DNA of 64,000 bases from Synechococcus sp. UW69 (GCF_900474185.1 NZ_UCNW01000009.1:248001-312000); one strand, 5' to 3'. Positions 1-8,790 are shown, numbered from the stretch's first letter. Notes: generated by a model not told the origin, from the sequence alone. Numbers and translations: made by a program.

Positions 1-263
1 CCTTCCAATCGATGGGCATGGAGCACATCGTGGTGAACCAGTTCCTGCACACCGCTGGGCCGATCCTTGGTTCAGGTGTCCCCTTCACCAAGGTGATCTT
101 CTGGAACTTCCTGCCGGTCACCCTGGGCAACATCGTGGGCGGCATGGTGTTCATCGGCATGCTCTTCTACAGCACCCATCGCACTCAGATGGAGAACGTG
201 CTGCCCACCGAGCACGATGAAAAGCTGGAGCGTGAGCTCGCTGCAGAACTGGGTGCCCGCTGA
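1..263 (+). CDS. Formate/nitrite transporter (FNT family), C-terminal fragment
   Basis: This is the 3' end of a gene that begins left of the window; the reading frame is open from base 3. The last ~87 residues match the end of FocA/NirC-type channels, pentameric inner-membrane transporters of formate or nitrite. The visible signature is the segment NFLPVTLGNIVGG followed by a final membrane helix and a charged cytoplasmic tail ending ELGAR. With the cyanase gene nearby, nitrite uptake is the likelier role, but that is inference because the substrate-selecting part is outside the window. The next gene starts 7 bases after the stop on the same strand, so the two are probably co-transcribed. Confidence 0.85.
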   Translation, partial: FQSMGMEHIVVNQFLHTAGPILGSGVPFTKVIFWNFLPVTLGNIVGGMVFIGMLFYSTHRTQMENVLPTEHDEKLERELAAELGAR

Positions 264-270
264 TCCATCC

Positions 271-993
271 ATGAACGACGAAGCCGTTCTCTGGGAACGG
301 CTCGCTCGATCACGACGCGCTCCTTTGGAGCCCGCTTGGCTGGGGGAGGTCTACTCCCCCAGCCTTTCTGTTGATCTGCGGCGAGCCCTCTGCGAAAAAC
401 TGGGGATGCAAGCCGAGCGCGGCTGGCCCGTCATCCAAGAACTTCTCGCCAGCCATGGGGTTCTGCCCGATTTAGTCATGGCTGCAGGGCTGTGCCACCA
501 GAGCGAAGCCCGCGATTGGTTGTTGGTTCAACTCGAGCAAACCTCGGACAACGAGGACGCCAACCTGATGGTGGTTCAGGCTCTGGCCTGCTGGGGAGCC
601 GACGTTCCAGAATCAGTTGTAGTGAATTGCCTGCATCACCCAGGCCAACTGCACCGCCTCGCCGGTCTGCAACTGCTCAGCTTCCGGTCCCACTGCCTCG
701 ACGACGGCGAACTGCTGCAGTTCTGCCAAGAGGTCTTGAATGATTTTCGCGATCCAGTCGTTGTGGCTGCCATTCGGGTTCTGCAACGCCGCGATGGCGT
801 GTTGATCAGCGAAAAGCTGGCAGAACTGTGTCGCAACGGTTCCCTCCCTGTTGCAGAGGCAGCATTCCGCGCGCTGGGTTGCATCGCCACACCTGCCAGT
901 CAGCGCTGTCTGCTGGAACTGAGCGAAGAACTAAATGACGACACTCGAAGGAAGATGGCAAGCACCCAGCTGAGCCAACAGTTTCGCCAATAA
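271..993 (+). CDS. HEAT-like repeat protein next to the FNT transporter
   Basis: A 240-residue soluble protein. The ATG at 271, 7 bases after the transporter stop, was chosen over a longer in-frame start that would lie inside the transporter. The sequence is a run of amphipathic helical pairs typical of HEAT repeats, clearest in the second half (DPVVVAAIRVLQRRDG... followed by LPVAEAAFRALGCIA). There is no signal peptide, membrane segment or catalytic motif. HEAT proteins are usually protein-binding scaffolds. Its position behind a nitrite/formate transporter suggests an accessory role in nitrite assimilation; this is inference from context. It ends just before a terminator hairpin shared with the convergent cyanase gene. 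Confidence 0.7.
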   Translation: MNDEAVLWERLARSRRAPLEPAWLGEVYSPSLSVDLRRALCEKLGMQAERGWPVIQELLASHGVLPDLVMAAGLCHQSEARDWLLVQLEQTSDNEDANLMVVQALACWGADVPESVVVNCLHHPGQLHRLAGLQLLSFRSHCLDDGELLQFCQEVLNDFRDPVVVAAIRVLQRRDGVLISEKLAELCRNGSLPVAEAAFRALGCIATPASQRCLLELSEELNDDTRRKMASTQLSQQFRQ

Positions 994-994
994 A

Positions 995-1018
995 AAAGCC
1001 CCGCTGTTGCGGGGCCTT
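995..1018 (-). terminator. Rho-independent terminator for cynS
   Basis: Read on the minus strand, the stem GCCCCGC/GCGGGGC has a 4-base loop and is followed directly by six T residues. The T-run is on the cynS side, so it terminates cynS; in the plus direction only a poor T tract follows. Confidence 0.8.
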
Positions 1019-1046
1019 GATGTCTTTAATCAAGACAACTGGTTGT

Positions 1047-1532
1047 TCACCACTTTTTGTAAGGCAGAAACTTGCCGCACATGGTGATTTTGACCCGATC
1101 ACCTTTGGGATCTTCCACTTTGTCGACATCGAGGGTGAAATCGATCGCGCTCATGATGCCATCACCAAAATGCTCCTGGATGACATCCTTCAGAGGCATT
1201 CCATAAACCTGCATGATCTCGTAGAAGCGATAGATCAAGGGATCGGTGGGGATCACAGGATCAAGACTTCCCTTGGTGGGGAACTCCTGCAAAGCCGCAG
1301 TGATGGCCGGATCAAGGGAGAGAAGCGCAGCCAGCTTGTCAGCCTCTTCCTTGGAAGCCGTGGCTTGACCGTAGAACAATGAAGCAATCCAGACCTCATC
1401 AAGGCCCATGGCCGCTTCCAGATCGGCAAAGCTCATTCCCTTGGCTTTCTTGGCAGCCATCAAGCTGGCTGTGACGGTCTCCTGAGAAGGAGCTGACAAC
1501 GACGGGGTCGAAGGAACAGCTGAAACAGTCAT
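1047..1532 (-). CDS. cynS: Cyanate hydratase (cyanase)
   Basis: 161 residues, slightly longer than E. coli CynS (156) because of a variable N-terminus. The enzyme decomposes cyanate with bicarbonate to CO2 and ammonia (via carbamate), letting the cell use cyanate as nitrogen source. The N-terminal helical domain (about residues 20-85) contains the [17 protein letters not shown] segment. The C-terminal catalytic domain shows Arg102 and Glu105 in [16 protein letters not shown] and Ser128 in GIMSAIDF. These match the catalytic Arg/Glu/Ser triad of the family in identity and spacing. No cynABD transporter genes and no clear NtcA site (GTA-N8-TAC) are visible upstream. It is convergent with the HEAT-like gene. 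Confidence 0.95.
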   Translation of the reverse strand: MTVSAVPSTPSLSAPSQETVTASLMAAKKAKGMSFADLEAAMGLDEVWIASLFYGQATASKEEADKLAALLSLDPAITAALQEFPTKGSLDPVIPTDPLIYRFYEIMQVYGMPLKDVIQEHFGDGIMSAIDFTLDVDKVEDPKGDRVKITMCGKFLPYKKW

Positions 1533-1727
1533 GATTAAACGAAAAGTTGTTATAGCCGCCTCAAAAAAAGCGTCCCGAACCGGAACGTCTCAGCAGCTCA
1601 GAAACTGTTGCGCAAACACTGACTTAACAATGAAGCATCAACTACAAAACAACAGCCTGTTTTGAAGCAATCGGCACAGCCAACAGGCTCGTGGTGCGAG
1701 TGAAATTGGATTCAAAGAAGAATATCG

Positions 1728-1898
1728 ATGAGCCAATTTTTCCAATCCATGGCAACCCTGCTTCAGGGTCAATTCCTCCCAGCAACCACAGCACCCCAAC
1801 TGATGCTGGAACGGCTCTATTACGCCGATGGCCGCCACCACCCGGAGCATCCACGTCATGGCAGCTTCGAGGGGCTATCCCGTCTAGGCGGGCCCTGA
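1728..1898 (+). CDS. Small conserved-looking protein, 56 residues
   Basis: A short ORF from ATG 1728 to TGA 1896-1898. The product begins MSQFFQSMATLLQGQFLP and contains LMLERLYYADGRHHPEHPRHG. It looks like a folded small protein: a hydrophobic/aromatic N-terminal half, then a basic His-rich stretch, with normal host-like codon use. I do not recognise a function. An AAGAAG purine stretch lies about 7 bases upstream of the ATG. It lies alone between cynS (divergent) and the TrpD-like gene, 72 bases before the latter, and could be its first operon member. Conservation in related genomes would settle whether it is real. Confidence 0.5.
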   Translation: MSQFFQSMATLLQGQFLPATTAPQLMLERLYYADGRHHPEHPRHGSFEGLSRLGGP

Positions 1899-1970
1899 GC
1901 TTTCGTAGCAATTGCTACCCCTGCCGGGTGAGTCGCTCCTGAAGACTGGCCACAGCTTGAGGCCGGACCT

Positions 1971-3041
1971 TTGACGAGCGCAGTTCTCTCCGGCCGCGAC
2001 CGCTTCAAACAGCACCTGCGCAAGGTGGGAAGCGGTGAACACACCAGCAAGGGCATGAGTCGCGAGGAAGCGGCTGATGCCATGGAGCTGATGTTGCAGG
2101 GCGCAGCGACGCCCGCACAAATCGGCGCCTTTCTGATTGCCCATCGCATCCGACGGCCCGAACCCCAAGAACTCACGGGGATGCTCGACACCTACCGAAC
2201 CCATGGGCCGGTGCTGCAGTCGATGGCCGGCAGTCGAGCACCGCTGTGTTTCGGCATGCCCTACGACGGACGCACGCGGACAGCACCGATTTACCCGCTC
2301 ACCACATTGGTGCTTCTGGCCTGTGACCAGCCGGTGGTTCTGCAGGGCGGTGACCGGATGCCGATCAAATACGGCGTCACCGCTGTTGATCTGTTCCGCC
2401 TTCTCAATCTCGACCTCTCAGGCCTGCCGATCAGCGCCGTTGTAGACGGGTTCCAGCAAAACGGCTTCGCCCTGATCCATCAACCGGATCACTTCCCCAT
2501 CGCGGAAACACTGATCGGTTACCGCGAAGAACTGGGCAAGCGTCCCCCGGTCGCCAGCCTGGAATTGCTCTGGACTCCCCATCAAGGCGACCACCTTCTC
2601 GTCAGTGGCTTTGTGCACCCGCCAACCGAGGCCCGCGCCTGGGAAGCCCTCAAGCAAGGCGGCGAGACCGATGTCCTCACCGTGAAGGGTTTGGAAGGAG
2701 GAACCGACCTGCCCATCGGCCGTGCCTGCATCACGGCACGGGTGCGGAACGGTGAAGCAGAGCGGTTGATCCTGCATCCCCGCGACCATGGTTGCCATGA
2801 CGCCGACGTGGAATGGGCTGACGAAAGCACCTGGGCCGAGCAGGCGCGGGACGCCCTGCAGAACAAAGGCCCTCTCTGCGATGCCCTGCGCTGGAATGCC
2901 GGCGCCTATTTATGGTTCTCCGGCTGCAGTGAATCCCTGGAACTGGGCATTCAACGGGCGGAATCCGTCATGCAGACGGGCCAGGCCCAAGCCACGCTGG
3001 ATCAACTGTGCGCTTGGCGAAGCAGCTTGACCATCCGATAG
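1971..3041 (+). CDS. TrpD-like protein (anthranilate phosphoribosyltransferase family, TrpD2 type)
   Basis: 356 residues from a TTG start; no better ATG or GTG lies upstream in frame. The N-terminal helical bundle (about residues 25-95, with GMSREEAADAMELMLQGAATPAQIGAFLIAHRIR kept in short conserved blocks) is the glycosyltransferase family 3 N-terminal domain. The remainder follows the TrpD fold. The TrpD PRPP-binding motifs (GTGGD, KHGNR) are not present: the matching places read FGMPYDGRTRT and VLQGGDRM. It is therefore unlikely to be the tryptophan enzyme and resembles the TrpD2/YbiB branch, whose E. coli member has been reported to bind nucleic acid. Its 3' end overlaps the convergent GNAT gene by 40 bases. 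Confidence 0.75.
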   Translation: MTSAVLSGRDRFKQHLRKVGSGEHTSKGMSREEAADAMELMLQGAATPAQIGAFLIAHRIRRPEPQELTGMLDTYRTHGPVLQSMAGSRAPLCFGMPYDGRTRTAPIYPLTTLVLLACDQPVVLQGGDRMPIKYGVTAVDLFRLLNLDLSGLPISAVVDGFQQNGFALIHQPDHFPIAETLIGYREELGKRPPVASLELLWTPHQGDHLLVSGFVHPPTEARAWEALKQGGETDVLTVKGLEGGTDLPIGRACITARVRNGEAERLILHPRDHGCHDADVEWADESTWAEQARDALQNKGPLCDALRWNAGAYLWFSGCSESLELGIQRAESVMQTGQAQATLDQLCAWRSSLTIR

Positions 3042-3469
3042 CGCTCAAACGACACGCCTCCGATCAGGATTGTTTCCGGCGACTCCACCACCCAGCCACG
3101 ACGCTGCAGCAACGATCGGCTGAGCTGGCTGGCCTCCGTTCGCAATTGCAGGACGCCGGACGCCAAAGCATCAGCCTCAATCTGGTTCAGAAGGGCACTG
3201 CCATAGCCGCGCCGCGATGCCCGACCGCGGCAGTAGAGCAGCGACAGACGGTCTTCGGGATGACGGATCGCAAAAGCTGAACCGTCCGTGGTCAGCCAAC
3301 CCGAGCCATCCCGGAACGTCGCATCCAGCACACCCGGCAACCAGGCCAGGGCTGCCCAGGCTCTGACTTGTTCCTCTGAATAGAGAAGAGGGGCCTGCGA
3401 TTCGATCGCGTCGGCATAGATCTCCCGCAAAAGCGATTGATCCTCCGGAGCAATCGGACGCAAAGCCAT
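3002..3469 (-). CDS. GNAT family N-acetyltransferase
   Basis: 155 residues from the ATG giving MALRPIAPEDQSLLREIY, a typical GNAT start; a longer in-frame start would run deep into the divergent MFS gene. The acetyl-CoA-binding motif A is seen as LYCRGRASRRGYGSALLNQIEADA (R-x-x-G-x-G type). Next come a beta strand with LRTEASQLSRSLLQRRGW, where an Asn-like ligand is usual, and the GW at the end of the GNAT core. The substrate is unknown. It overlaps the TrpD-like gene at its 3' end, and its ATG shares CATG with a possible ATG of the divergent MFS gene. Confidence 0.8.
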   Translation of the reverse strand: MALRPIAPEDQSLLREIYADAIESQAPLLYSEEQVRAWAALAWLPGVLDATFRDGSGWLTTDGSAFAIRHPEDRLSLLYCRGRASRRGYGSALLNQIEADALASGVLQLRTEASQLSRSLLQRRGWVVESPETILIGGVSFERYRMVKLLRQAHS

Positions 3470-3503
3470 GGCAACCGCCTGTGGGAATGTGAGTCTCTCC
3501 TGC

Positions 3504-4757
3504 GTGGCGACAAGCTTGCAGCGTCCCCGGATTCCCACACTGCTCAGCGCATTTCTCACACTGCTCAACGACCGGCTCAGCGAAAGCATTGTTTTTCCGC
3601 TGTTGCCATTTCTCCTGGCCCAGTTCGCCCCAGATGGACGAACCCTGGGTCTGCTGGCGGGGAGCTATGCACTCGCTCAATTCCTGGTGACCCCGTTGAT
3701 CGGAGCGCTGAGTGATCGTTACGGGCGCCGACCCGTGATCAGCATCTGCGTCGCAGGCTCCGTTCTTGGACTCGGACTGTTTGCAGTAACCGTTTCCCTG
3801 CCTTGGCCCAGCCAAAGCCTTCTGCCCTTGCTGATGCTGTTCGCAGCGCGGATCATTGACGGCATCAGCGGCGGTACGGCTGCAACGGCCAGCGCAGTGC
3901 TTGCCGACATCACGCCTCCCGACAAACGAGCCCGTGCCTTCGGATTAATCGGCGTGGCCTTTGGCTTGGGTTTCATCCTTGGCCCCTTCGTTGGCGGACA
4001 ACTGGCCCGGGTGGCGGTGTCACTTCCCGTTTGGGTCGCCACAGGATTCGCTGCACTCAACCTCTTGGTGGTGCTCAATCTGCTGCCGGAGACCCATCCC
4101 CAAGACTCCCGCAAAAGCCTTCCCAGAAAACGCGACCTGAATCCGTTTGCACGGCTGAGCCAAGTGCTGATGAACCCCAGCGTGGGTCGACTCTGCGCTG
4201 CATTTTTCCTCTTCTTCCTGGCCTTCAACGGATTCACAGCCATCCTGGTGCTCTATTTCAAGCAGCGCTTCGGCTGGGGCCCTGAGCTGGCCACCACCGC
4301 ATTCCTGGTGGTGGGGGTGGTCGCCACCGTGGTCCAGGGAGGGCTGATCGGTCCCCTGGTCAAGCGGTTCGGTGAATGGCGTCTGACCTTGCTCGGCCTG
4401 GGTCTGGTGATCATTGGATGCCTGCTGATCCCCAGCGTCGGCTCATCAGACCGAGCCGGCGCGATTTTTACCGCCGTAGGAATCCTTGCTCTGGGCACAG
4501 GCCTGGTCACACCAAGCCTGCGCAGCCTGGTGTCCAGACGCCTAGGCCGGGAGGGGCAAGGCAGCGCCTTGGGCAGCCTTCAGGCCCTGCAAAGTTTGGG
4601 AAGCTTTCTCGGCCCCCCCTTGGCAGGGTTGAGCTACGACCTGCTCGGTCCTGTGAGTCCCTTTGCAGCAGCGGCAACCGTTCTGGTGCTTGTGATCGGC
4701 CTGGTCGCCGGAAGCCCTCTTCCAGACATCTCCGATACACGAACAAGCGAATCCTGA
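3504..4757 (+). CDS. Major facilitator superfamily transporter
   Basis: About 417 residues with around 12 hydrophobic segments. The MFS signature between helices 2 and 3 is present as GALSDRYGRRPV, and motif C-like glycine-rich FGLGFILGPFVGG follows in helix 5. It resembles TetA/Bcr-type multidrug or tetracycline exporters, but the substrate cannot be told from sequence. The start is uncertain. An ATG at 3468 would add 12 unlikely residues (MATACGNV...) and overlap the start codon of the divergent GNAT gene. I prefer the in-frame GTG at 3504; TTG 3516 is also possible. ppk follows 45 bases after the stop. Confidence 0.85.
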   Translation: MATSLQRPRIPTLLSAFLTLLNDRLSESIVFPLLPFLLAQFAPDGRTLGLLAGSYALAQFLVTPLIGALSDRYGRRPVISICVAGSVLGLGLFAVTVSLPWPSQSLLPLLMLFAARIIDGISGGTAATASAVLADITPPDKRARAFGLIGVAFGLGFILGPFVGGQLARVAVSLPVWVATGFAALNLLVVLNLLPETHPQDSRKSLPRKRDLNPFARLSQVLMNPSVGRLCAAFFLFFLAFNGFTAILVLYFKQRFGWGPELATTAFLVVGVVATVVQGGLIGPLVKRFGEWRLTLLGLGLVIIGCLLIPSVGSSDRAGAIFTAVGILALGTGLVTPSLRSLVSRRLGREGQGSALGSLQALQSLGSFLGPPLAGLSYDLLGPVSPFAAAATVLVLVIGLVAGSPLPDISDTRTSES

Positions 4758-4802
4758 TTGCTACCTTTTGGCTAACGACACGAACGCCGAGACGTTCAGC
4801 CC

Positions 4803-6941
4803 ATGTGCGCAGCAGCCCTAGCCCCGGAGCACTACATCAACCGGGAGCTGAGCTGGATCGCCTTCAACGAAAGGGTGTTAGCCCAGGCCCTTGATCCGCG
4901 CACACCCTTGCTGGATCAAGCAAAGTTCAGCGCCATTTTCAGCAACAACCTCGACGAATTCTTCATGGTTCGCGTGGCTTCCTTGAAGTCACAGGTGGAG
5001 GCCGGCGTCAGCAAACCGAGTGAGGATGGCAAGTCACCCCTGGAGCAGCTGCTTGCGATCCGAGAGCAACTCATTCCCCTGCTGAAGCAGCAACAGGTGC
5101 ACTACCGCCAACACCTGAAGCCAAAGCTGCTGGAACACAACGTTGAACTGCTCGATTACAAGCAACTCAACGAAGACCAGCGCACCTGGGTTGACAACAC
5201 CTTCCACACGTCGGTGTTTCCGGTGCTGACGCCCCTGGCTGTAGACCCAGCCCATCCATTCCCTTTTGTCAGCAATCTGAGCCTGAACGTCGCCGCCGTG
5301 GTTGTTGACCCGGAAACAGGGCAACGTCAATTTGCACGCGTCAAAGTTCCGCAGAAGAATCTTGCTCGTTTCATCGCCATCCCCTCAGAACTGAGCGGAA
5401 CTGAGGACAAACCAGTTCACACCGCCATTGCTCTCGAGCAGGTGATCGCCTTCAACCTTGAGGTGCTGTTTCCCGGCATGACGATCGAAGGTCACTACTT
5501 CTTCCGCGTGACGCGGGATGCGGATCTGGAACTGAGGGATCTGGAAGCCGATGACCTGATGCTGGCCCTGGAACAAGGGCTGCGGAAACGACGGATGGGC
5601 GGTGAGGTGGTGCGCCTCGAAGTTCCCAACGAGATGCCCAGAGACGTTGTGGAGATGCTGATGACCGGACTGAGCGTGGAAGAGGAAGACCTTTACGTGA
5701 TCGATGGACCCCTGGGCCTGGACGACCTCTTCGGGCTGACCGGGCTATCACTGCCAAAACTCAAAAGTCGTACCCAGGGAGGCCAAACACCGGCTGTGCT
5801 TGCACGCAGTCAGCAGCACCTGGTTGAAGAGGGCGCGATCAAAGCGGATGAATTCGAATCGATCTTCTCGGTGATTCGTCGTCAAGACATCCTTCTGCAT
5901 CATCCCTACGAGCTCTTCTCCACAACCGTCGAAGAGTTCATCAATCAGGCAGCGGACGATCCCCAGGTGATGGGCATCAAGATGACGCTCTACCGCACCT
6001 CCAAAGACTCTCCGATCATCGCTGCCCTGATCCGCGCTGCTGAAAACGGCAAGCAGGTGATGGCACTGGTGGAATTGAAAGCGCGATTTGACGAAGACAA
6101 CAACATTCAATGGGCCCGGCACCTGGAGCAGTCAGGGGTTCACGTTGTCTACGGCGTGCTTGGGCTCAAAACGCACACCAAGATCGTTCTGGTGGTTCGT
6201 AAGGAGAAAGAGAAGCTGCAGAGTTATGTGCACATCGGCACTGGCAACTACAACTCCAAGACTTCGAAGCTTTACACCGATCTAGGCCTGCTCACAGCCA
6301 ACCAAGAGCTGGGACAAGACCTGGTTGAACTGTTCAATTACCTCACCGGTTTTTCGAAGCAGCAAAGCTTCCGTCGCTTGCTCGTGGCCCCCGTCACGTT
6401 GCGAAAAGGTATGGAGCTGTTGATACGCCGAGAGATTGAGCATGCCCAACAAGGCAGACAGGCCGTGATCCGAGCCAAAATGAATTCCCTGGTCGATCCC
6501 AGCATCATTTCGCTTCTTTATGAGGCGTCTCAAGCCGGAGTGAAGATCGAATTGATCATTCGCGGCATGTGCAGCCTGTATCCAAACCGCCAGGGGTTGA
6601 GCGAAAACATTCGGGTGATCAGCATCATCGGCCAATTCCTGGAACATTCGAGGATCTTTTGGTTTGCCAACGGTGGCTCTCCAGAGGTTTATATCGGCAG
6701 TGCCGACTGGATGAGCCGCAACCTGGACCGCCGTATTGAAGCGGTCACACCAATCGAAGATCCAGAACATCGCCAGAAACTGGAACGCCTGCTGCAGCTT
6801 TACCTGAATGACAACCAAGGCGCCTGGGACATGCAGAGCGACGGCACGTTTACACAGCGCAAACCAACGAATGAGGCCCCAGAACGCAATTCCCAGATTC
6901 AATTGGTCAAGGAATGGAGCAAGGGCATCCAATCCTTGTAA
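4803..6941 (+). CDS. ppk: Polyphosphate kinase 1
   Basis: 712 residues, full family length. The enzyme reversibly transfers the terminal phosphate of ATP to polyphosphate, building the phosphate store of the cell. The N-terminal domain (INRELSWIAFNERVL, with NNLDEFFMVRVASLK) and head domain are followed by the two phospholipase-D-like catalytic domains. The phosphorylated histidine is His477 in YVHIGTGNYNSK, and the second conserved histidine is His615 in LEHSRIFWF. The metal-binding region ELKARFDEDNN is intact. ATG start; no pho-box-like sequence was recognised upstream. Confidence 0.97.
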   Translation: MCAAALAPEHYINRELSWIAFNERVLAQALDPRTPLLDQAKFSAIFSNNLDEFFMVRVASLKSQVEAGVSKPSEDGKSPLEQLLAIREQLIPLLKQQQVHYRQHLKPKLLEHNVELLDYKQLNEDQRTWVDNTFHTSVFPVLTPLAVDPAHPFPFVSNLSLNVAAVVVDPETGQRQFARVKVPQKNLARFIAIPSELSGTEDKPVHTAIALEQVIAFNLEVLFPGMTIEGHYFFRVTRDADLELRDLEADDLMLALEQGLRKRRMGGEVVRLEVPNEMPRDVVEMLMTGLSVEEEDLYVIDGPLGLDDLFGLTGLSLPKLKSRTQGGQTPAVLARSQQHLVEEGAIKADEFESIFSVIRRQDILLHHPYELFSTTVEEFINQAADDPQVMGIKMTLYRTSKDSPIIAALIRAAENGKQVMALVELKARFDEDNNIQWARHLEQSGVHVVYGVLGLKTHTKIVLVVRKEKEKLQSYVHIGTGNYNSKTSKLYTDLGLLTANQELGQDLVELFNYLTGFSKQQSFRRLLVAPVTLRKGMELLIRREIEHAQQGRQAVIRAKMNSLVDPSIISLLYEASQAGVKIELIIRGMCSLYPNRQGLSENIRVISIIGQFLEHSRIFWFANGGSPEVYIGSADWMSRNLDRRIEAVTPIEDPEHRQKLERLLQLYLNDNQGAWDMQSDGTFTQRKPTNEAPERNSQIQLVKEWSKGIQSL

Positions 6942-7145
6942 TTCTTTGGTTTTTTCAAGAGCGCTGCGTCTGTGATGTCCGATACAACATCACTTCAAAA
7001 ACAAACTTGAAGCAGCCACGATCACGCCCGCAACAGTTGCTTCGAAAACGAAAAGATTTAGATCCGGAAATTCTTCCGATTCGAAACAGTCATCGCTGTT
7101 GCTCGGTGCTAAGTTCAGCCCAAATTCATTCAGGAGACCAGGGTG

Positions 7146-8132
7146 ATGGGGATCCCTCTGGAATCTTCCGGCACGACACGTCAGTCGTCCCGGAAGGAAC
7201 CTGCGTTGCCGTCCACTGGACGTCGACCATCTTCGCGACAAGGAGGGCGGCTCGCCACCGACTCCATCGGTTTTTACTTGAGCAGCATCGGACGTATTCC
7301 GTTGCTGACGGCAGCCGAAGAAATCGAACTTGCACATCATGTGCAAGCAATGAAACAACTTCAGGAGTTGCCTGAGGAGGAGCTGACCTCTCGGCATCGG
7401 CACAAGATCCGCATGGGCAAACGGGCCCGCGATCGGATGATGGCAGCCAACCTCCGCCTCGTGGTGAGTGTGGCCAAGAAATACCAGAACCAAGGTCTTG
7501 AACTTCTCGACCTGGTTCAGGAAGGTGCCATTGGCTTGGAGCGAGCGGTCGACAAGTTCGACCCCGCCATGGGCTACAAATTCTCCACCTATGCCTACTG
7601 GTGGATTCGCCAGGGCATGACGCGGGCCATCGACAACAGCGCCCGAACCATTCGCCTGCCGATCCACATCAGCGAAAAACTCTCGAAGATGCGTCGCATC
7701 TCCCGAGAACTATCCCACCGCTTCGGTCGTCAACCAAATCGGCTTGAGTTGGCGAGTGCCATGGGCATCGAACCCAGGGAACTGGAAGATCTGATGTCCC
7801 AGAGCGCACCATGTGCATCGCTGGATGCCCATGCCCGTGGCGAGGAAGATCGCAGCACCCTTGGCGAACTGATCCCGGATCCCAATGGTGAAGAGCCGAT
7901 GGAAGGGATGGATCGCAGTATCCAAAAAGAACACCTCGGTGGCTGGCTGTCTCAACTGAACGAGCGCGAGCAAAAGATTCTGAAGTTGCGGTTCGGTCTT
8001 GGCGGTGAAGAGCCTCTGACCCTTGCGGAGATCGGTCGTCAGATCAATGTGTCCCGCGAGCGCGTCCGACAGCTGGAAGCCAAGGCGATTCTCAAGCTGC
8101 GGGCCATGACAAACCACCAACAAGCCGCATAA
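7146..8132 (+). CDS. RNA polymerase sigma factor, group 2 (RpoD/SigA-like)
   Basis: 328 residues. ATG 7146 was chosen because AGGAG (7132-7136) lies 9 bases upstream; an in-frame GTG immediately before it is also possible. Region 1.2 is DSIGFYLSSIGRIPLLT. Region 2 has LRLVVSVAKKYQNQGLELLDLVQEG and FSTYAYWWIRQGMTRAI, covering core binding and -10 recognition. Region 3 and region 4 with LTLAEIGRQINVSRERVRQLE (-35 helix-turn-helix) complete the protein. It lacks region 1.1 and a long non-conserved region, typical of non-essential group 2 sigma factors in cyanobacteria that handle stress, circadian or nutrient responses. Which subgroup it belongs to cannot be decided here. The phytol kinase gene follows after 5 bases. 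Confidence 0.93.
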   Translation: MGIPLESSGTTRQSSRKEPALPSTGRRPSSRQGGRLATDSIGFYLSSIGRIPLLTAAEEIELAHHVQAMKQLQELPEEELTSRHRHKIRMGKRARDRMMAANLRLVVSVAKKYQNQGLELLDLVQEGAIGLERAVDKFDPAMGYKFSTYAYWWIRQGMTRAIDNSARTIRLPIHISEKLSKMRRISRELSHRFGRQPNRLELASAMGIEPRELEDLMSQSAPCASLDAHARGEEDRSTLGELIPDPNGEEPMEGMDRSIQKEHLGGWLSQLNEREQKILKLRFGLGGEEPLTLAEIGRQINVSRERVRQLEAKAILKLRAMTNHQQAA

Positions 8133-8137
8133 GCAAC

Positions 8138-8788
8138 TTGCTTTCCATCACCGGACCCATCGCCATCCTCTGCTGGATGGCGATGGTGACAGCGGGAGCC
8201 GTGTTGTGTCGTCGCCTTCGTCCGAACCAACGGGAACTCAGTCGAAAAATTGTGCACATCGGAACCGGAGCCGTGGTTCCGATGGCCTGGGTCTTTCAGA
8301 TTCCTTTCGTTGTCGCCATCCCAGTTGCGATGGTGATCACTCTTGCTACGGCGATCAACCACCAATGGCGCTTCATCCCCGCCGTTGAGGATGTCAATCG
8401 CAACAGCTACGGCACAATCGCCTACGGAATAGCAATCACAACGCTGCTTCTGCTGTTCTGGCCAACCCGAGCCGATGCCGTTTCCGCAGGGGTTCTCGTG
8501 ATGGCACTGGGAGATGGGTTAGCAGGGTTGATCGGCAGGGGCGTCGACTCACCGAAATGGGAGCTCTTCGGTCAGACCAAGTCAACCGTTGGCACCATGA
8601 CCATGGCAGGTGTCACGGGCCTGGTTCTGATCGGACTGGCCCGATGGTCGGAGGCTGACCTGCCCCTGCCAGCAGCCTTGAGCATGGTGGCCATCGCAAC
8701 CGGCCTGGAACAGCTCAGCTGGCGCGGACTCGACAACCTCAGCGTTCCCCTCAGCGTTGGCGTTCTGTGGAGTCGACTGGTGGTCTGA
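8138..8788 (+). CDS. Phytol kinase / CTP-dependent prenol kinase-like membrane protein (VTE5 type)
   Basis: 216 residues with about seven hydrophobic segments. It belongs to the cytidylyltransferase/dolichol kinase-like family; the cyanobacterial and plant members (VTE5) phosphorylate phytol from chlorophyll breakdown for tocopherol or chlorophyll re-synthesis. Characteristic blocks are LSRKIVHIGTGAVVP near the N-terminus, VNRNSYGTIAYG, and the nucleotide-binding MALGDGLAGLIGRG with KSTVGTM. The start is TTG, 5 bases after the sigma factor stop, with no obvious Shine-Dalgarno sequence, so translational coupling is likely. The stop lies only 2 bases from the stop of the convergent DAHP synthase gene. 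Confidence 0.85.
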   Translation: MLSITGPIAILCWMAMVTAGAVLCRRLRPNQRELSRKIVHIGTGAVVPMAWVFQIPFVVAIPVAMVITLATAINHQWRFIPAVEDVNRNSYGTIAYGIAITTLLLLFWPTRADAVSAGVLVMALGDGLAGLIGRGVDSPKWELFGQTKSTVGTMTMAGVTGLVLIGLARWSEADLPLPAALSMVAIATGLEQLSWRGLDNLSVPLSVGVLWSRLVV

Positions 8789-8790
8789 TC

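Noticed and set aside
1533-1727. Search for an NtcA site upstream of cynS
   Set aside because: No GTA-N8-TAC with a suitable spacing was seen; a TATAAC-like -10 on the minus strand (1549-1554) lies too close to the start to be convincing.
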